The position numbers and the translations under genes are program-made. Below, one piece after another: positions 55,992 through 64,000 of a DNA stretch of 64,000 nt. How positions within the stretch are numbered: position 1 is the stretch's first letter; each line of letters begins with the position of its first letter. Location of the stretch: assembly GCF_009469695.1 (NCBI RefSeq), contig NZ_SSSR01000001.1, positions 352,039-416,038 of the forward strand, in the 5' to 3' direction. Source of the stretch: Propionivibrio limicola. GTDB lineage: Bacteria > Pseudomonadota > Gammaproteobacteria > Burkholderiales > Rhodocyclaceae. The notes under the pieces are model-generated. The model had not been told where the DNA came from. It made no database searches and saw only the letters and a program-made list of their open reading frames with translations.

Positions 55992-57031
55992 CTTCGTTTC
56001 CTTTAACAAAAGAACAACATGGCATAACGTTGGTTGAGCTCATGATCGCCTTGGCGATCGGCCTCTTCATGACTGCAATCATCGCCGGACTTTATCTGAG
56101 CATGCGTGGCAGCTTCCGTTACCAGGAGGACTTCGCCCGCCTACAAGAAAATGGGCGTTTCGCGATGGATGCGATCACCCGTGACATCCGCATGGCTGGC
56201 TACAATGGGTGCGGCGATCTGACGACATTCGCAAATGTCGTGAACGGTGGCAGTTCTAGTCCATTTCTGAATTTCGCTACCCCAGTCATTGGGTACGAAG
56301 GCGGTGTAAGCACATTCCCAAGCGCACTTACCGGCGCGGGAATAATTGCAGGAACCGATGCAATCGTACTTCTCGGTATTGATCCTTCAAATGAACTTGT
56401 GGTTCAGTCCCACAATCCGCCCTCAGCCCAGATCAATACAAATACCCACAACCTTCCCGCAGGAGAAATCTTGCTTATTACCGATTGTGCACACACCGCA
56501 GTTTTCCAAATGACAGGCCCCGCAAGTTCAACCAAGACAAATGTTGTGCACAACACAGGCACCGGCGCCCCTGGGAATTGCACTAAGTACCTCGGAGCAA
56601 GCTGCGGAGCAGAGAAATCCTATCAATTCAAGCCAGGCTCATCTCTGTTGCGGATCTACTCAAACGCCTACTTCATCGCTGCCAGCAGCGTCGGAAACGG
56701 ACGATCACTGTACGTTCTCAGCCTTACGGGTCAAACAAATGGAACTCCCGAAAAACGAGAGCTTATTCAGGGCGTGGAAAACATGCAGATTACTTATGGA
56801 ATTGACAGCAACGGGGATCGGTCAGCCGACAGCTTTGCTTCAGCAAACTCGGTAGCAGACTGGTCGAAAGTAGTTTCCGTGCGCGTTTCGCTGCTTGTCA
56901 CTTCACTAAAGGACAACATCAGTTCATCAGTGCAGTCCTATGAATATAACGGGACAAACACTACCGCTTCCGACCGCAAAATTCGTAAGGTATTTACTGA
57001 GACAGCCACTGTACGTAACCGTACTCCCTAA
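55988..57031 (+). CDS. pilW: Type IV pilus minor pilin PilW
   Basis: 347 residues. Leader EQHGITLVELMIALAIGLF, then the PilW-typical LYLSMRGSFRYQEDFARLQE and AMDAITRDIRMAGYNGC. The C-terminal half (LIQGVENMQITYGID) is conserved in the family. It is translationally coupled to pilV by a 4-bp overlap. The leader has the less common Gly-Ile cleavage site instead of Gly-Phe. Confidence 0.92.
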   Translation: MTSFPLTKEQHGITLVELMIALAIGLFMTAIIAGLYLSMRGSFRYQEDFARLQENGRFAMDAITRDIRMAGYNGCGDLTTFANVVNGGSSSPFLNFATPVIGYEGGVSTFPSALTGAGIIAGTDAIVLLGIDPSNELVVQSHNPPSAQINTNTHNLPAGEILLITDCAHTAVFQMTGPASSTKTNVVHNTGTGAPGNCTKYLGASCGAEKSYQFKPGSSLLRIYSNAYFIAASSVGNGRSLYVLSLTGQTNGTPEKRELIQGVENMQITYGIDSNGDRSADSFASANSVADWSKVVSVRVSLLVTSLKDNISSSVQSYEYNGTNTTASDRKIRKVFTETATVRNRTP

Positions 57032-57049
57032 TCTTCAGGAGTTTCCAAA

Positions 57050-57688
57050 TTGAAAAGTTGTGAGACCCACCAGACAACCCAACAAAGCGGATTTGTCCTT
57101 ATCTCCGCAATGCTCTTTCTGGTCGTGTTGACGATTCTGGTCATTTCTCTCATGAGAACCAGCATTCTGGAAGAACGGATGATTAGCAATACGCGGGACT
57201 GGAATGTAGCCTTTCAAGCGGCTGAATCAGCCTTGCGTGACGCCGAGCGCGAAATCATCGCCGGCATCCGAATCAATGGTGAAACGGGATTTGTTTCCGG
57301 ATGCAGTTCATCGTCGGACGCCAAAGGTGCTGGCCTGTGTTTGCCAAACCTGTGCACGGACACTTCTGCGTCAGGGGACTGTAGCCCGATCTGGGAAGAA
57401 CTGGAAATAAAACAAAACGACACAGGGTGGATTTCTGGCGCAAACAGCGGAAAAAGCATCGCTTACGGAGATATCACAGGCGCTTCCTCGCTGAATGTAA
57501 GTGGTTCGCAGGCTGTCGGAGCACTCCCTAGATACATCATCGAAGTCCTCAAGATTCCCAACGCAGCCTCGCTCAAAACGTCCCAAGGCCAACCCGAGCA
57601 AAAATATGTCTATCGTGTCACCGCAGTGGGTTTCGGCAAATCCACGACGACCAGAGTAATGCTCCAGGGAAACTACAGACAATATTGA
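57050..57688 (+). CDS. pilX: Type IV pilus minor pilin PilX
   Basis: 212 residues from a TTG start supported by AGGAG 8 nt upstream; no ATG or GTG gives a complete leader. The N-terminus QQSGFVLISAMLFLVVLTIL is PilX-like, lacking the usual Glu5, followed by RTSILEERMISNTRDWNVAF and AAESALRDAE, both typical of PilX. It lies between pilW and pilY1. Confidence 0.9.
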   Translation: MKSCETHQTTQQSGFVLISAMLFLVVLTILVISLMRTSILEERMISNTRDWNVAFQAAESALRDAEREIIAGIRINGETGFVSGCSSSSDAKGAGLCLPNLCTDTSASGDCSPIWEELEIKQNDTGWISGANSGKSIAYGDITGASSLNVSGSQAVGALPRYIIEVLKIPNAASLKTSQGQPEQKYVYRVTAVGFGKSTTTRVMLQGNYRQY

Positions 57689-57722
57689 ATTAGCAAACAA
57701 ACCGATTTGCTAGGAGAAATAC

Positions 57723-60700
57723 GTGATGCCCGATATTCGCCCATTGACAAAGACAATCTCGAAAACCATCCCATGGGGATTGCTCATTGCGCCGATGTTC
57801 ATAACACCTGCCAACGCAACAAGCCTGGCGCAAGGGCCGCTATATCTGACAGCAAGCCAGCCCCCATTAGTCATGCTCACGATGGCTCGTGACCACAAAC
57901 TCTATTACGAAGCATATAACGACTACTCCGACCTGGACGGCGACGGAATCATTGAACAATTTTACAAGCCAAGCATCGATTATCTTGGCAATTTTGACTC
58001 TTACAAATGTTACGACTACAGCGGCGGGATATTCACCCCGGTCGCCATAACCGCAAATAAGAAATGCACAGGCGCTAACGATGGCTATTGGAGTGGCGAC
58101 TTTCTTAACTACTTGACCACATCACGGATAGACGCTTTGCGAAAGGTTTTCTATGGTGGAAAACGAAGCACCGATACCACAACACAGACCATTCTCGAAC
58201 GCTCATTCATTCCTCAAGACGCTCATTCTTGGGGCAAGGAATATACAAGCGTAGCCTACGATGGTTACGACATACGCGAATACACTCCATTGAGCTTACC
58301 CGTCGTTGGTTATCGCCACATTTTTGCGAATGTTACTTTGACGTCTGATACGAGTCGCCCGCTACTGCGAGTGTTAAATGACAGCAAGTACCGCGTATGG
58401 GAATGGCTCTCAATCGAACAACCGGTGGCCGGAGACAAGTGTCTTTCAGGTAATAGCGGCCCGGCCTGTGCGACAAGCGCTGGCACGATCTGGTCCATTG
58501 TTCCGGCAAGCAACACTAATGGCCTGAGCAACATGACTCAGACGACCTACAACACAGCGGAAGAAGCTTCACCCACATCACAATCGGCCTTTGATTCGAT
58601 GGAAGTTAACTATGGGACACTGTCGCGCCGTTGTGGAACAGGTTCCATAAGCAGCATAAATGGTTCGGGCAACCCATTTACCCAGGGGGCACCAACCTTA
58701 GGCACCTGCTCTAACGACAACTACATGACAGTCTTTACGGGCACGCTAAACACCCCGACCGCCGCCACTTACACATTCGGAATTGATGGCGACGATGCGA
58801 TTGATCTGTTCATTGATGGGACTCAACGCATCGGTTGGTATGGCGGCCATGGAAAATCATCAGACCCATCCGCTCATTCGATCGATGTAACACTCGCCGC
58901 CGGAACTCATACGATCAAATTCCGCCACCACGAAAGAACCGGCGAAGACAATTACTATTTGTATGAGAAAATAAACGTACCGGCATCGGCCATTACGGAT
59001 TACAACGTTCGGGTGGAAGTATGCAAAACCATCCCCGATGTAGGTACGGAAAACAACCGGGGAAGGGAGAGCAACTGTCAAGGCTACGGAACATCGCCAA
59101 TCGTCTACAAGCCGACAGGACTGCTACATAAATATGGCCAGAATAACGGGATGTATTTTGGACTAATCACTGGATCGTATGACAAAAACACTAAAGGCGG
59201 TATTCTTAGAAAAGAAGTAAGCTCAATCGTTAATGAAATAGAAAGCTCCACAGGAAGCTTCAAGGAATCAGGAACAACATGTGGAGAATCAGGAACGAGT
59301 CAATGTGTAAGAGGCGTTATTGGCACTATTGACCGGCTCAAAATAACTGGCTTCTCACCATATAGCTATTCATGTGGATGGATTACAAACCGTCAAATCA
59401 ATGATGGCGAATGCGAGATGTGGGGCAATCCTCTTGGCGAAATGATGTATGAAGGCCTGCGCTACTTCACCGGAAAAACAAGCGCGACGAGTGATTTTGT
59501 CGGCACCAGCACCAAAGATGATGGCCTTGGACTCCCGAAAGTCACCTGGGGCACAAACACAGACCCCTATGGAGCCAACAACTACCCAAGTTGTGCAAAG
59601 CCTTATTTCATGCTCGTCAGCGACGTTTATCCGTCGTTTGACTCCGATCAGGTACCCGGCTCTTATTTTGGAGGCTTCGCAGGAGACATCACAGAATTCA
59701 GCACAACGACTACCGGACAAAACATTTGGGAAATTGAGTTTGGAAGCGGTGTAACCAAGAACATATTTATAGGTCAGTCAGCTGGCACCTACGACGGCGC
59801 CCCAACAGTCAAATCAGCTGGTAGTTTCGGCAACATTAGAGGATTGGCACCGGGAGAACCTACCCGTCAAGGCAGCTACTCCGTAGCCAGCGTGGCCTAT
59901 TTTGCAAAAACACATGACATAAACACAGCAACTGGAAACCAAAAAGCATCTACCTATTCGATTGCTTTAGCGCCAGCATTACCGAAAATCGAAATACTGG
60001 TGGGGGGCAAAAAAGTCAGCCTTGTACCCTTCGCAAAATCCGTCGGAGGTTCAAGCATCAGTGCAACACAGGGGGATTTCCAGCCAACGGATCAAATAGT
60101 CGACTTCTATGTTGAAACGATCAACAACACCACGGCAGGCAACACAAACGCTGCGGTGAATGAAGGACGCCCCTACTATAAGTTCCGCATCAACTATGAA
60201 GACGTTGAGCAAGGCGCCGATCATGACATGGATGCGATTGCAACCTACGAAGTTAGACTCAATGCGAACAATACCATTTCTGTTTCATTAAGCTCCGACT
60301 ATGCGGCGGGCGGAATTATTCAACACATGGGATATGTCATCTCGGGCACCACTGCCGATGGCGTCTATCTTGAGGTAAGAGACGTCGACACCTCGGCTGG
60401 TTCCGATCCCGACTATTTCCTTGACACCCCCAACACTAGTGGAGCAGCACTACCGCTCAGCTCGTCACGTACGTTCACTCCTAGCAGCAATACAACCGCT
60501 GGTACTCTTTTAGAGGACCCACTGTGGTACGCCGCCAAATTTGGAGGCTTTTCCGATGCCAACAGTAACAACATTCCCGAAAGTACAGAATGGGACGCTG
60601 ATGGCGATGGCGTTCCGGACAACTACTTCCTGGTTGTCAATCCGCTGAAGATGCAAACGCAAATGGATAAGGCAATGGCAAAAATCAGCGATGACTCGGG

Positions 60701-62768
60701 CACATCGGCGTCTTTATCGACAAATTCTTATTCGCTTCAGTCAGGCACTCTGATTTATCAGTCGCGTTTCAGGAGCGGGGTTTGGTCGGGCGAACTTAAC
60801 GCCTACCCCGTTACATCCAGTGGATTGTCTGCTGTCACTTGGCAAGCGCAACAGCAACTGGCAACGGCTTCTGGCAGTAGCCGGACAATCTTGACGTATG
60901 ACGTAGACAAAACAAGCGGCAGAGGCATTCCATTTCAATGGGATAGCATGACTAATAGCACGCCAATGACGTTGCGAACATCTTTGAACAAAAATGCTGG
61001 CGGCACGATAGACAATCTAGGTAGTGACCGCACCACCTTCTTGCGTGGCGACGACGTCACTGGTATGCGGACACGTCCCACGATTACCGGCACAACTACC
61101 GTCAACCGGCTTGGGGATATCGTCAATTCTCAAGCCCAATTTGTTGGGAAACCAAATTTTGGATATGGCGATGCGTCTTATGCCCTTTTTAGTAACACAA
61201 AGGCTAACCGCACAAAAATGCTTTATGTAGGCGCCAACGACGGCATGCTCCATGGTTTTAACGCGCTCACGGGGGTTGAACTATTAGCCTACGTTCCAAG
61301 TGAAATGTATCGCACCCGGAGCGGCGTACCACTGCTAAGTGCTCTCACTCGCAATGACTACGGGAAAGCAACCAATCCTCATCATTACTACGTAGATGGC
61401 ACACCGACGTTTGGCGATATCTGCACAGGCTCTTGCGCAGGCGGCACAGGAGCAGATACATGGAAAACAATTCTCGTTGGAGGGCTTTCAGGAGGGGGGC
61501 AAGGAATATACGCGCTAGACATCACGAATCCGAGCAACTTCTCCGAGGCCAATGCCTCGTCCATTGTCAAATGGGAATTTCTAGACCACGACCACGACGG
61601 AAACTCTACCTCTGCAACGATTACAGGAGATTCTGAACTGGGTTATACGTATAGCCGCCCATACATCGTTAAGCTTTGTACGGAGAGAGATAACTCTTCG
61701 TCTGCCACACCGAAATTCTGTAGCACATGGAAATGGTATGTTGTTTTCGGCAACGGTTACCACAATACTGAGGCGGATGGCTATCGAGGCACCGGAGATG
61801 CGGCTCTGTACATTCTCGACGCAGACACCGGCTATCTTGTAAAGAAAATCGCACTAAACGAAACCGATGCCGCCAATCCTAACGGTCTTTCAGAGGTGGC
61901 ACCTATCGACATCGATGCCGATGGAACAGTCGACTATATCTATGGGGGAGACCTGAAGGGCAACCTGTGGCGGATCGATTTCACATCCGACAATACAAAT
62001 AGCTGGGCAACCGCTTTCGGGTCATCTTCGGACCCATTGCCACTTTACGTTGCCATGGACGAACAATCGACCCCGGCACGCCAACCAATTACCACAGCCC
62101 CCGACGTCATTCTGCATCCATCCGGCGGGGTAGTCGTAATTTTCGGAACAGGTAGCTACATCGCGAATACCGATCCTTCGACAACCCAAGTCCAGTCCAT
62201 CTATGGCGTCTGGGACAAAATGAGCGGCAGCACCGTTTCCTCAACCAGCCACTCGAGCTTACAACAACAGACCGTCAACAGCTACACAGTTAGCACGGGA
62301 GGCGAATCGTACCGGACAGTTTCCTCAAACCCTGTTGCATGGGAAGGAGCAGGCGCAAAAGACGGCTGGTATATAAATCTTCCCGAGAGTAAGGAACGTA
62401 TTGTTTTCAACCCACAAATTCTCGGCGGAGGCATTCTGAAATTCACCAGCACGATTCCCTCGGGAGATGCTTGCGAGGCAGGCGGAACGGGTTGGGACTA
62501 TTACGTAGATGCGCTCACTGGTGCTCGACTACAGTGGTCAGCATTCAATGCAGTACAGGACATGCTGAATTTCGGCGGAACCTCGGCCTATGCAAGCGCA
62601 CGAAAATCAAACGTTGGCATAACCCCATCAGGAACCCTGCTGATAGAGGGCCAAGGAATAGGCACAATCTATCAAGGAGGCAGCAATGGAGAAATGGATT
62701 CATATAAAGCCAACCTCGGACAAGCCGTCGCAGGGCGTATCTCTTGGCGCGAGATTTTGAATGACTAG
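57723..62768 (+). CDS. pilY1: Type IV pilus tip adhesin / assembly protein PilY1 (PilC family)
   Basis: A very large (1681-residue) exported protein expected at the pilus tip. Signal peptide about 1-33 (MFITPANA). The N-terminal region has an EF-hand-like loop DLDGDGIIEQF near residue 71; I see no DxSxS MIDAS. Residues about 285-420 contain a PA14-like sugar-binding module (YTFGIDGDDAIDLFIDGTQ, GTHTIKFRHHERTG) not standard in PilY1. A second Ca-type loop is DADGDGVPD near 957. The C-terminal beta-propeller starts at about 1163 (MLYVGANDGMLHGFNALTG) and holds the conserved calcium loop DIDADGTVDYIYGGD near 1395. Confidence 0.93.
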   Translation: MMPDIRPLTKTISKTIPWGLLIAPMFITPANATSLAQGPLYLTASQPPLVMLTMARDHKLYYEAYNDYSDLDGDGIIEQFYKPSIDYLGNFDSYKCYDYSGGIFTPVAITANKKCTGANDGYWSGDFLNYLTTSRIDALRKVFYGGKRSTDTTTQTILERSFIPQDAHSWGKEYTSVAYDGYDIREYTPLSLPVVGYRHIFANVTLTSDTSRPLLRVLNDSKYRVWEWLSIEQPVAGDKCLSGNSGPACATSAGTIWSIVPASNTNGLSNMTQTTYNTAEEASPTSQSAFDSMEVNYGTLSRRCGTGSISSINGSGNPFTQGAPTLGTCSNDNYMTVFTGTLNTPTAATYTFGIDGDDAIDLFIDGTQRIGWYGGHGKSSDPSAHSIDVTLAAGTHTIKFRHHERTGEDNYYLYEKINVPASAITDYNVRVEVCKTIPDVGTENNRGRESNCQGYGTSPIVYKPTGLLHKYGQNNGMYFGLITGSYDKNTKGGILRKEVSSIVNEIESSTGSFKESGTTCGESGTSQCVRGVIGTIDRLKITGFSPYSYSCGWITNRQINDGECEMWGNPLGEMMYEGLRYFTGKTSATSDFVGTSTKDDGLGLPKVTWGTNTDPYGANNYPSCAKPYFMLVSDVYPSFDSDQVPGSYFGGFAGDITEFSTTTTGQNIWEIEFGSGVTKNIFIGQSAGTYDGAPTVKSAGSFGNIRGLAPGEPTRQGSYSVASVAYFAKTHDINTATGNQKASTYSIALAPALPKIEILVGGKKVSLVPFAKSVGGSSISATQGDFQPTDQIVDFYVETINNTTAGNTNAAVNEGRPYYKFRINYEDVEQGADHDMDAIATYEVRLNANNTISVSLSSDYAAGGIIQHMGYVISGTTADGVYLEVRDVDTSAGSDPDYFLDTPNTSGAALPLSSSRTFTPSSNTTAGTLLEDPLWYAAKFGGFSDANSNNIPESTEWDADGDGVPDNYFLVVNPLKMQTQMDKAMAKISDDSGTSASLSTNSYSLQSGTLIYQSRFRSGVWSGELNAYPVTSSGLSAVTWQAQQQLATASGSSRTILTYDVDKTSGRGIPFQWDSMTNSTPMTLRTSLNKNAGGTIDNLGSDRTTFLRGDDVTGMRTRPTITGTTTVNRLGDIVNSQAQFVGKPNFGYGDASYALFSNTKANRTKMLYVGANDGMLHGFNALTGVELLAYVPSEMYRTRSGVPLLSALTRNDYGKATNPHHYYVDGTPTFGDICTGSCAGGTGADTWKTILVGGLSGGGQGIYALDITNPSNFSEANASSIVKWEFLDHDHDGNSTSATITGDSELGYTYSRPYIVKLCTERDNSSSATPKFCSTWKWYVVFGNGYHNTEADGYRGTGDAALYILDADTGYLVKKIALNETDAANPNGLSEVAPIDIDADGTVDYIYGGDLKGNLWRIDFTSDNTNSWATAFGSSSDPLPLYVAMDEQSTPARQPITTAPDVILHPSGGVVVIFGTGSYIANTDPSTTQVQSIYGVWDKMSGSTVSSTSHSSLQQQTVNSYTVSTGGESYRTVSSNPVAWEGAGAKDGWYINLPESKERIVFNPQILGGGILKFTSTIPSGDACEAGGTGWDYYVDALTGARLQWSAFNAVQDMLNFGGTSAYASARKSNVGITPSGTLLIEGQGIGTIYQGGSNGEMDSYKANLGQAVAGRISWREILND

Positions 62769-62778
62769 AGGAAAAATC

Positions 62779-63222
62779 ATGAAACAAAAAATACAACGTG
62801 GATTTACCCTCATCGAACTGATGGTCACAGTAGTCATCATCGGCATTTTGGCCAGCATTGCGCTTCCCAACTACACTGAATTCATGCGCAAGAGTCGTCG
62901 TAGCGATGGGAAAGCAGCCCTTCTTTCCATCAGCCAAGCTCTGGAGCGGTACTACACAGAAAATTCGACCTATAGCGCTCCGGCACTTAGCTCAACTTCA
63001 AGCATTGGAAACACTGTCTCTTCAGAAGAGTTTTACACCCTCGCATTCGACGCTGATCCGACCAGCGCGACTGTCTGTGGCTCAACTGCAAACACAAATC
63101 CGAGCTCCTCTTCCTACCGCATCTGCGCGACGCCGACAGGAGTACAATCCTCTGACAGTTGCGGCAAACTATCTCTAAGTAGCACCGGAGTTAAGACTGG
63201 CACCGGAACAGACTGCTGGTAA
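62779..63222 (+). CDS. pilE: Type IV minor pilin PilE-like
   Basis: 147 residues. Prepilin leader KIQRGFTLIELMVTVVIIGI with Glu5, then LASIALPNYTEFMRKSRRSD, the usual alpha-1 continuation. The C-terminal part is Ser/Thr-rich with four Cys (TVCGS, RICAT, DSCGK, TDCW). GAGGAAAAATC supports the ATG at 62779; the in-frame ATG at 62761 overlaps pilY1. It closes the pilin operon, in the position of the Pseudomonas minor pilin gene pilE. Confidence 0.9.
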   Translation: MKQKIQRGFTLIELMVTVVIIGILASIALPNYTEFMRKSRRSDGKAALLSISQALERYYTENSTYSAPALSSTSSIGNTVSSEEFYTLAFDADPTSATVCGSTANTNPSSSSYRICATPTGVQSSDSCGKLSLSSTGVKTGTGTDCW

Positions 63223-63278
63223 TTCACATGCAGTCGTCCCGACAAACGCGCTGAGGAAACATTGGGCACAACAGATAG

Positions 63279-63308
63279 TTGACCTTGCCAAGCCCTAACA
63301 ACTATAAT
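63279..63308 (+). promoter_or_regulatory. Strong sigma-70 promoter of the tRNA-Thr region
   Basis: -35 TTGACC (63279-63284), 18-bp spacer, perfect -10 TATAAT (63303-63308). The start site would fall just before the 5'-half tRNA remnant at 63320, so that remnant and tRNA-Thr are probably co-transcribed. Confidence 0.75.
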
Positions 63309-63319
63309 ACACCCTCTTC

Positions 63320-63366
63320 GCCGTTGTAGCTCAGTTGGTAGAGCAACTGATTCGCAATTGGATCAG
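63320..63366 (+). pseudogene. 5'-half tRNA remnant
   Basis: GCCGTTGTAGCTCAGTTGG and TAGAGCAACTGATTCGCAAT form a normal acceptor 5' strand, D-arm and anticodon-arm start. The anticodon stem is then spoiled and no T-arm or acceptor 3' strand follows before the next tRNA. The D-arm is the same as in tRNA-Thr downstream. It is best read as a truncated tRNA gene keeping its promoter. Confidence 0.7.
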
Positions 63367-63472
63367 CCAGCTATGGTACCTGATCTCAAAGGCTAGCAGT
63401 GCAAGGCTTCCGGCCCGCCGGCAGTCTGATGCTTGAAGCAGTTCAGACACGATTAAACAAGTTTTGGTTTAA

Positions 63473-63548
63473 GCCGCTTTAGCTCAGTTGGTAGAGCAGT
63501 TCATTCGTAATGAAAAGGTCGCCAGTTCGATTCCGGCAAGCGGCACCA
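63473..63548 (+). tRNA. tRNA-Thr (CGT anticodon)
   Basis: 76 nt with encoded CCA. The acceptor stem GCCGCTT / AAGCGGC is perfect. The anticodon loop TTCGTAA has anticodon CGT (decodes ACG), and the T-loop is AGTTCGATTCC. A terminator follows 12 nt later. Confidence 0.96.
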
Positions 63549-63559
63549 CTTGATGTAAG

Positions 63560-63587
63560 AAGGCCACCCTAACCGGGTGGCCTTTTT
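63560..63587 (+). terminator. Terminator after tRNA-Thr
   Basis: AGGCCACCC-TAACC-GGGTGGCCT followed by TTTT. A clean Rho-independent terminator. Confidence 0.92.
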
Positions 63588-63659
63588 GCTGTGCGCGTAG
63601 CCAACTTCACCATAAGCGTCCATCCGTCCCACATTGAACGGACCAAGAAGGCTTGCAAG

Positions 63660-63755
63660 CGTTCCGTCGGCCTCTTCGATAATCGCGCAGGCCGTGATCT
63701 GCGCCTGATGCACATCGAGTCCGATGACGCGTTTGTGAAGCGCTACCAGTTCCAT
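63660..63755 (-). pseudogene. IS110-family transposase N-terminal fragment
   Basis: From the ATG at 63755, with GGGAGGAGC as ribosome-binding site, 32 codons read MELVALHKRVIGLDVHQAQI then TACAIIEEADGT. This is the N-terminus of IS110-type DEDD transposases, with the first catalytic Asp in GLDVH. After ADGT the similarity ends and the frame runs into the tRNA-Thr terminator. So only the 5' end of the gene is present. Confidence 0.75.
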
Positions 63756-63872
63756 TGCTCCTCCCGTCGATTTACACTCCAAGGCGGAAGGCGGCGGGTG
63801 CCGAGACTGAAATTGCCTGAAGGCGACAAGTCGCCGACGGCCTGTTTAACTTGCGCTCTCTATCGAAGCAAT

Positions 63873-63892
63873 GTAAGCGTTCTGCCAACGCC
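63873..63892. repeat. IS66-family terminal inverted repeat (element end)
   Basis: GTAAGCGTTCTGCCAACGCC matches the GTAAGCG start expected for IS66 element ends. It lies 22 bp outside the transposase stop codon. The bases just before it (63865-63872) would be one copy of an 8-bp target duplication; the other is outside the window. Confidence 0.65.
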
Positions 63893-63913
63893 GTCTTGAA
63901 ATTGAAACCGGAA

Positions 63914-64000
63914 TCAGGCTGAAGCGTTGTCAGGCGAGGCGATCTGCGTTGCCACGGCCCAAGGCAGGAGTTCGTCGACACGATTGACCGGATGTTCGGC
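63914..64000 (-). CDS. IS66-family transposase TnpC, C-terminal end only
   Basis: Twenty-eight codons enter from beyond the right edge and end at the stop at 63914-63916. The sequence AEHPVNRVDELLPWAVATQ is the characteristic C-terminus of IS66 TnpC. With the terminal repeat at 63873 it marks the right boundary of an IS66 element whose body lies beyond the window, so I cannot tell whether it is intact. It differs from the older IS66 remnant at 38.3 kb. Confidence 0.85.
   Translation of the reverse strand, partial: AEHPVNRVDELLPWAVATQIASPDNASA

Noticed and set aside
57700..62770. PilY1 interpreted as a phage or toxin-like large exoprotein
   Set aside because: Position in a complete minor-pilin operon, the C-terminal propeller and the conserved calcium loop identify it as PilY1.
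63320..63548. Group I intron splitting a tRNA gene
   Set aside because: Bacterial tRNA group I introns are longer and leave the 3' half after them. Here a full second tRNA with its own 5' half follows, and no intron core elements are visible in the 107-bp spacer.

Overview
The window is about 60% GC chromosomal DNA from a Gram-negative betaproteobacterium. Gene content and order fit Rhodocyclales best (Dechloromonas, Azonexus or Accumulibacter-like). The main clues are the collinear block gyrA-pheA-hisC2-tyrA-aroA/cmk-rpsA-ihfB-lapA-lapB-rfaE1-rfaD-cysM, the Pit/DUF47 phosphate uptake pair, the LPS heptose genes, and a minor-pilin cluster beside ispH-lspA-ileS-ribF. Nearly all of it is ordinary core genome. 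No CRISPR array, prophage or recognisable defence system is visible.

Layout. 1-7.8 kb: htpG (cut by the window edge), greB, a YdcH-like protein, the pit-DUF47 phosphate operon, a SIR2 deacylase, a PsiE-like membrane protein, rlmA and a YgjP-like metallopeptidase. 8-15.2 kb: tRNA-Ser(CGA), an MltF-like transglycosylase, and the minus-strand run ftsK-lolA-rarA-serS. 15.5-18 kb: trxB, a Smr-domain protein and a TauE/SafE permease. 18-35.2 kb: one long minus-strand block running from gyrA through aromatic amino acid biosynthesis, ribosomal protein S1, IHF-beta, LPS assembly and heptose genes, cysM, a PolB-type exonuclease, nadE and glnB. 35.4-41.1 kb: a TRZ/ATZ deaminase, an OmpA-family protein, ubiG, then a scarred region (IS66 remnant, palindromic repeat), dbpA, a small unknown gene, an IS5-like remnant and tRNA-Ala(CGC). 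41.5-53.2 kb: trxA, rho, rpmE, an ArnT-like glycosyltransferase, orn, an M48 protease, rsgA, proQ, ribF, ileS and lspA. 53.2-63.2 kb: ispH, a TonB-like gene and the pilin cluster fimT-pilV-pilW-pilX-pilY1-pilE. 63.2-64 kb: a strong promoter, a 5'-half tRNA remnant, tRNA-Thr(CGT), an IS110 fragment and the end of an IS66 element.

Functional links. The aromatic block ends in a single protein fusing EPSP synthase to CMP kinase. LapA and LapB (LPS assembly control) sit with two heptose-precursor enzymes. The minor pilins and PilY1 would form the tip complex of type IV pili. LspA and IspH are part of the widely conserved ribF-ileS-lspA-ispH group that also borders pilin genes in Pseudomonas.

Most interesting points: an abrupt drop in GC inside ispH that continues into the pilin cluster; a PA14-like domain inserted in PilY1; the AroA-Cmk fusion; a dyad exactly at the predicted gyrA transcription start; a C-rich, G-poor rho leader; and IS and tRNA debris at 38.3-38.7, 40.8-41.0 and 63.3-64 kb.
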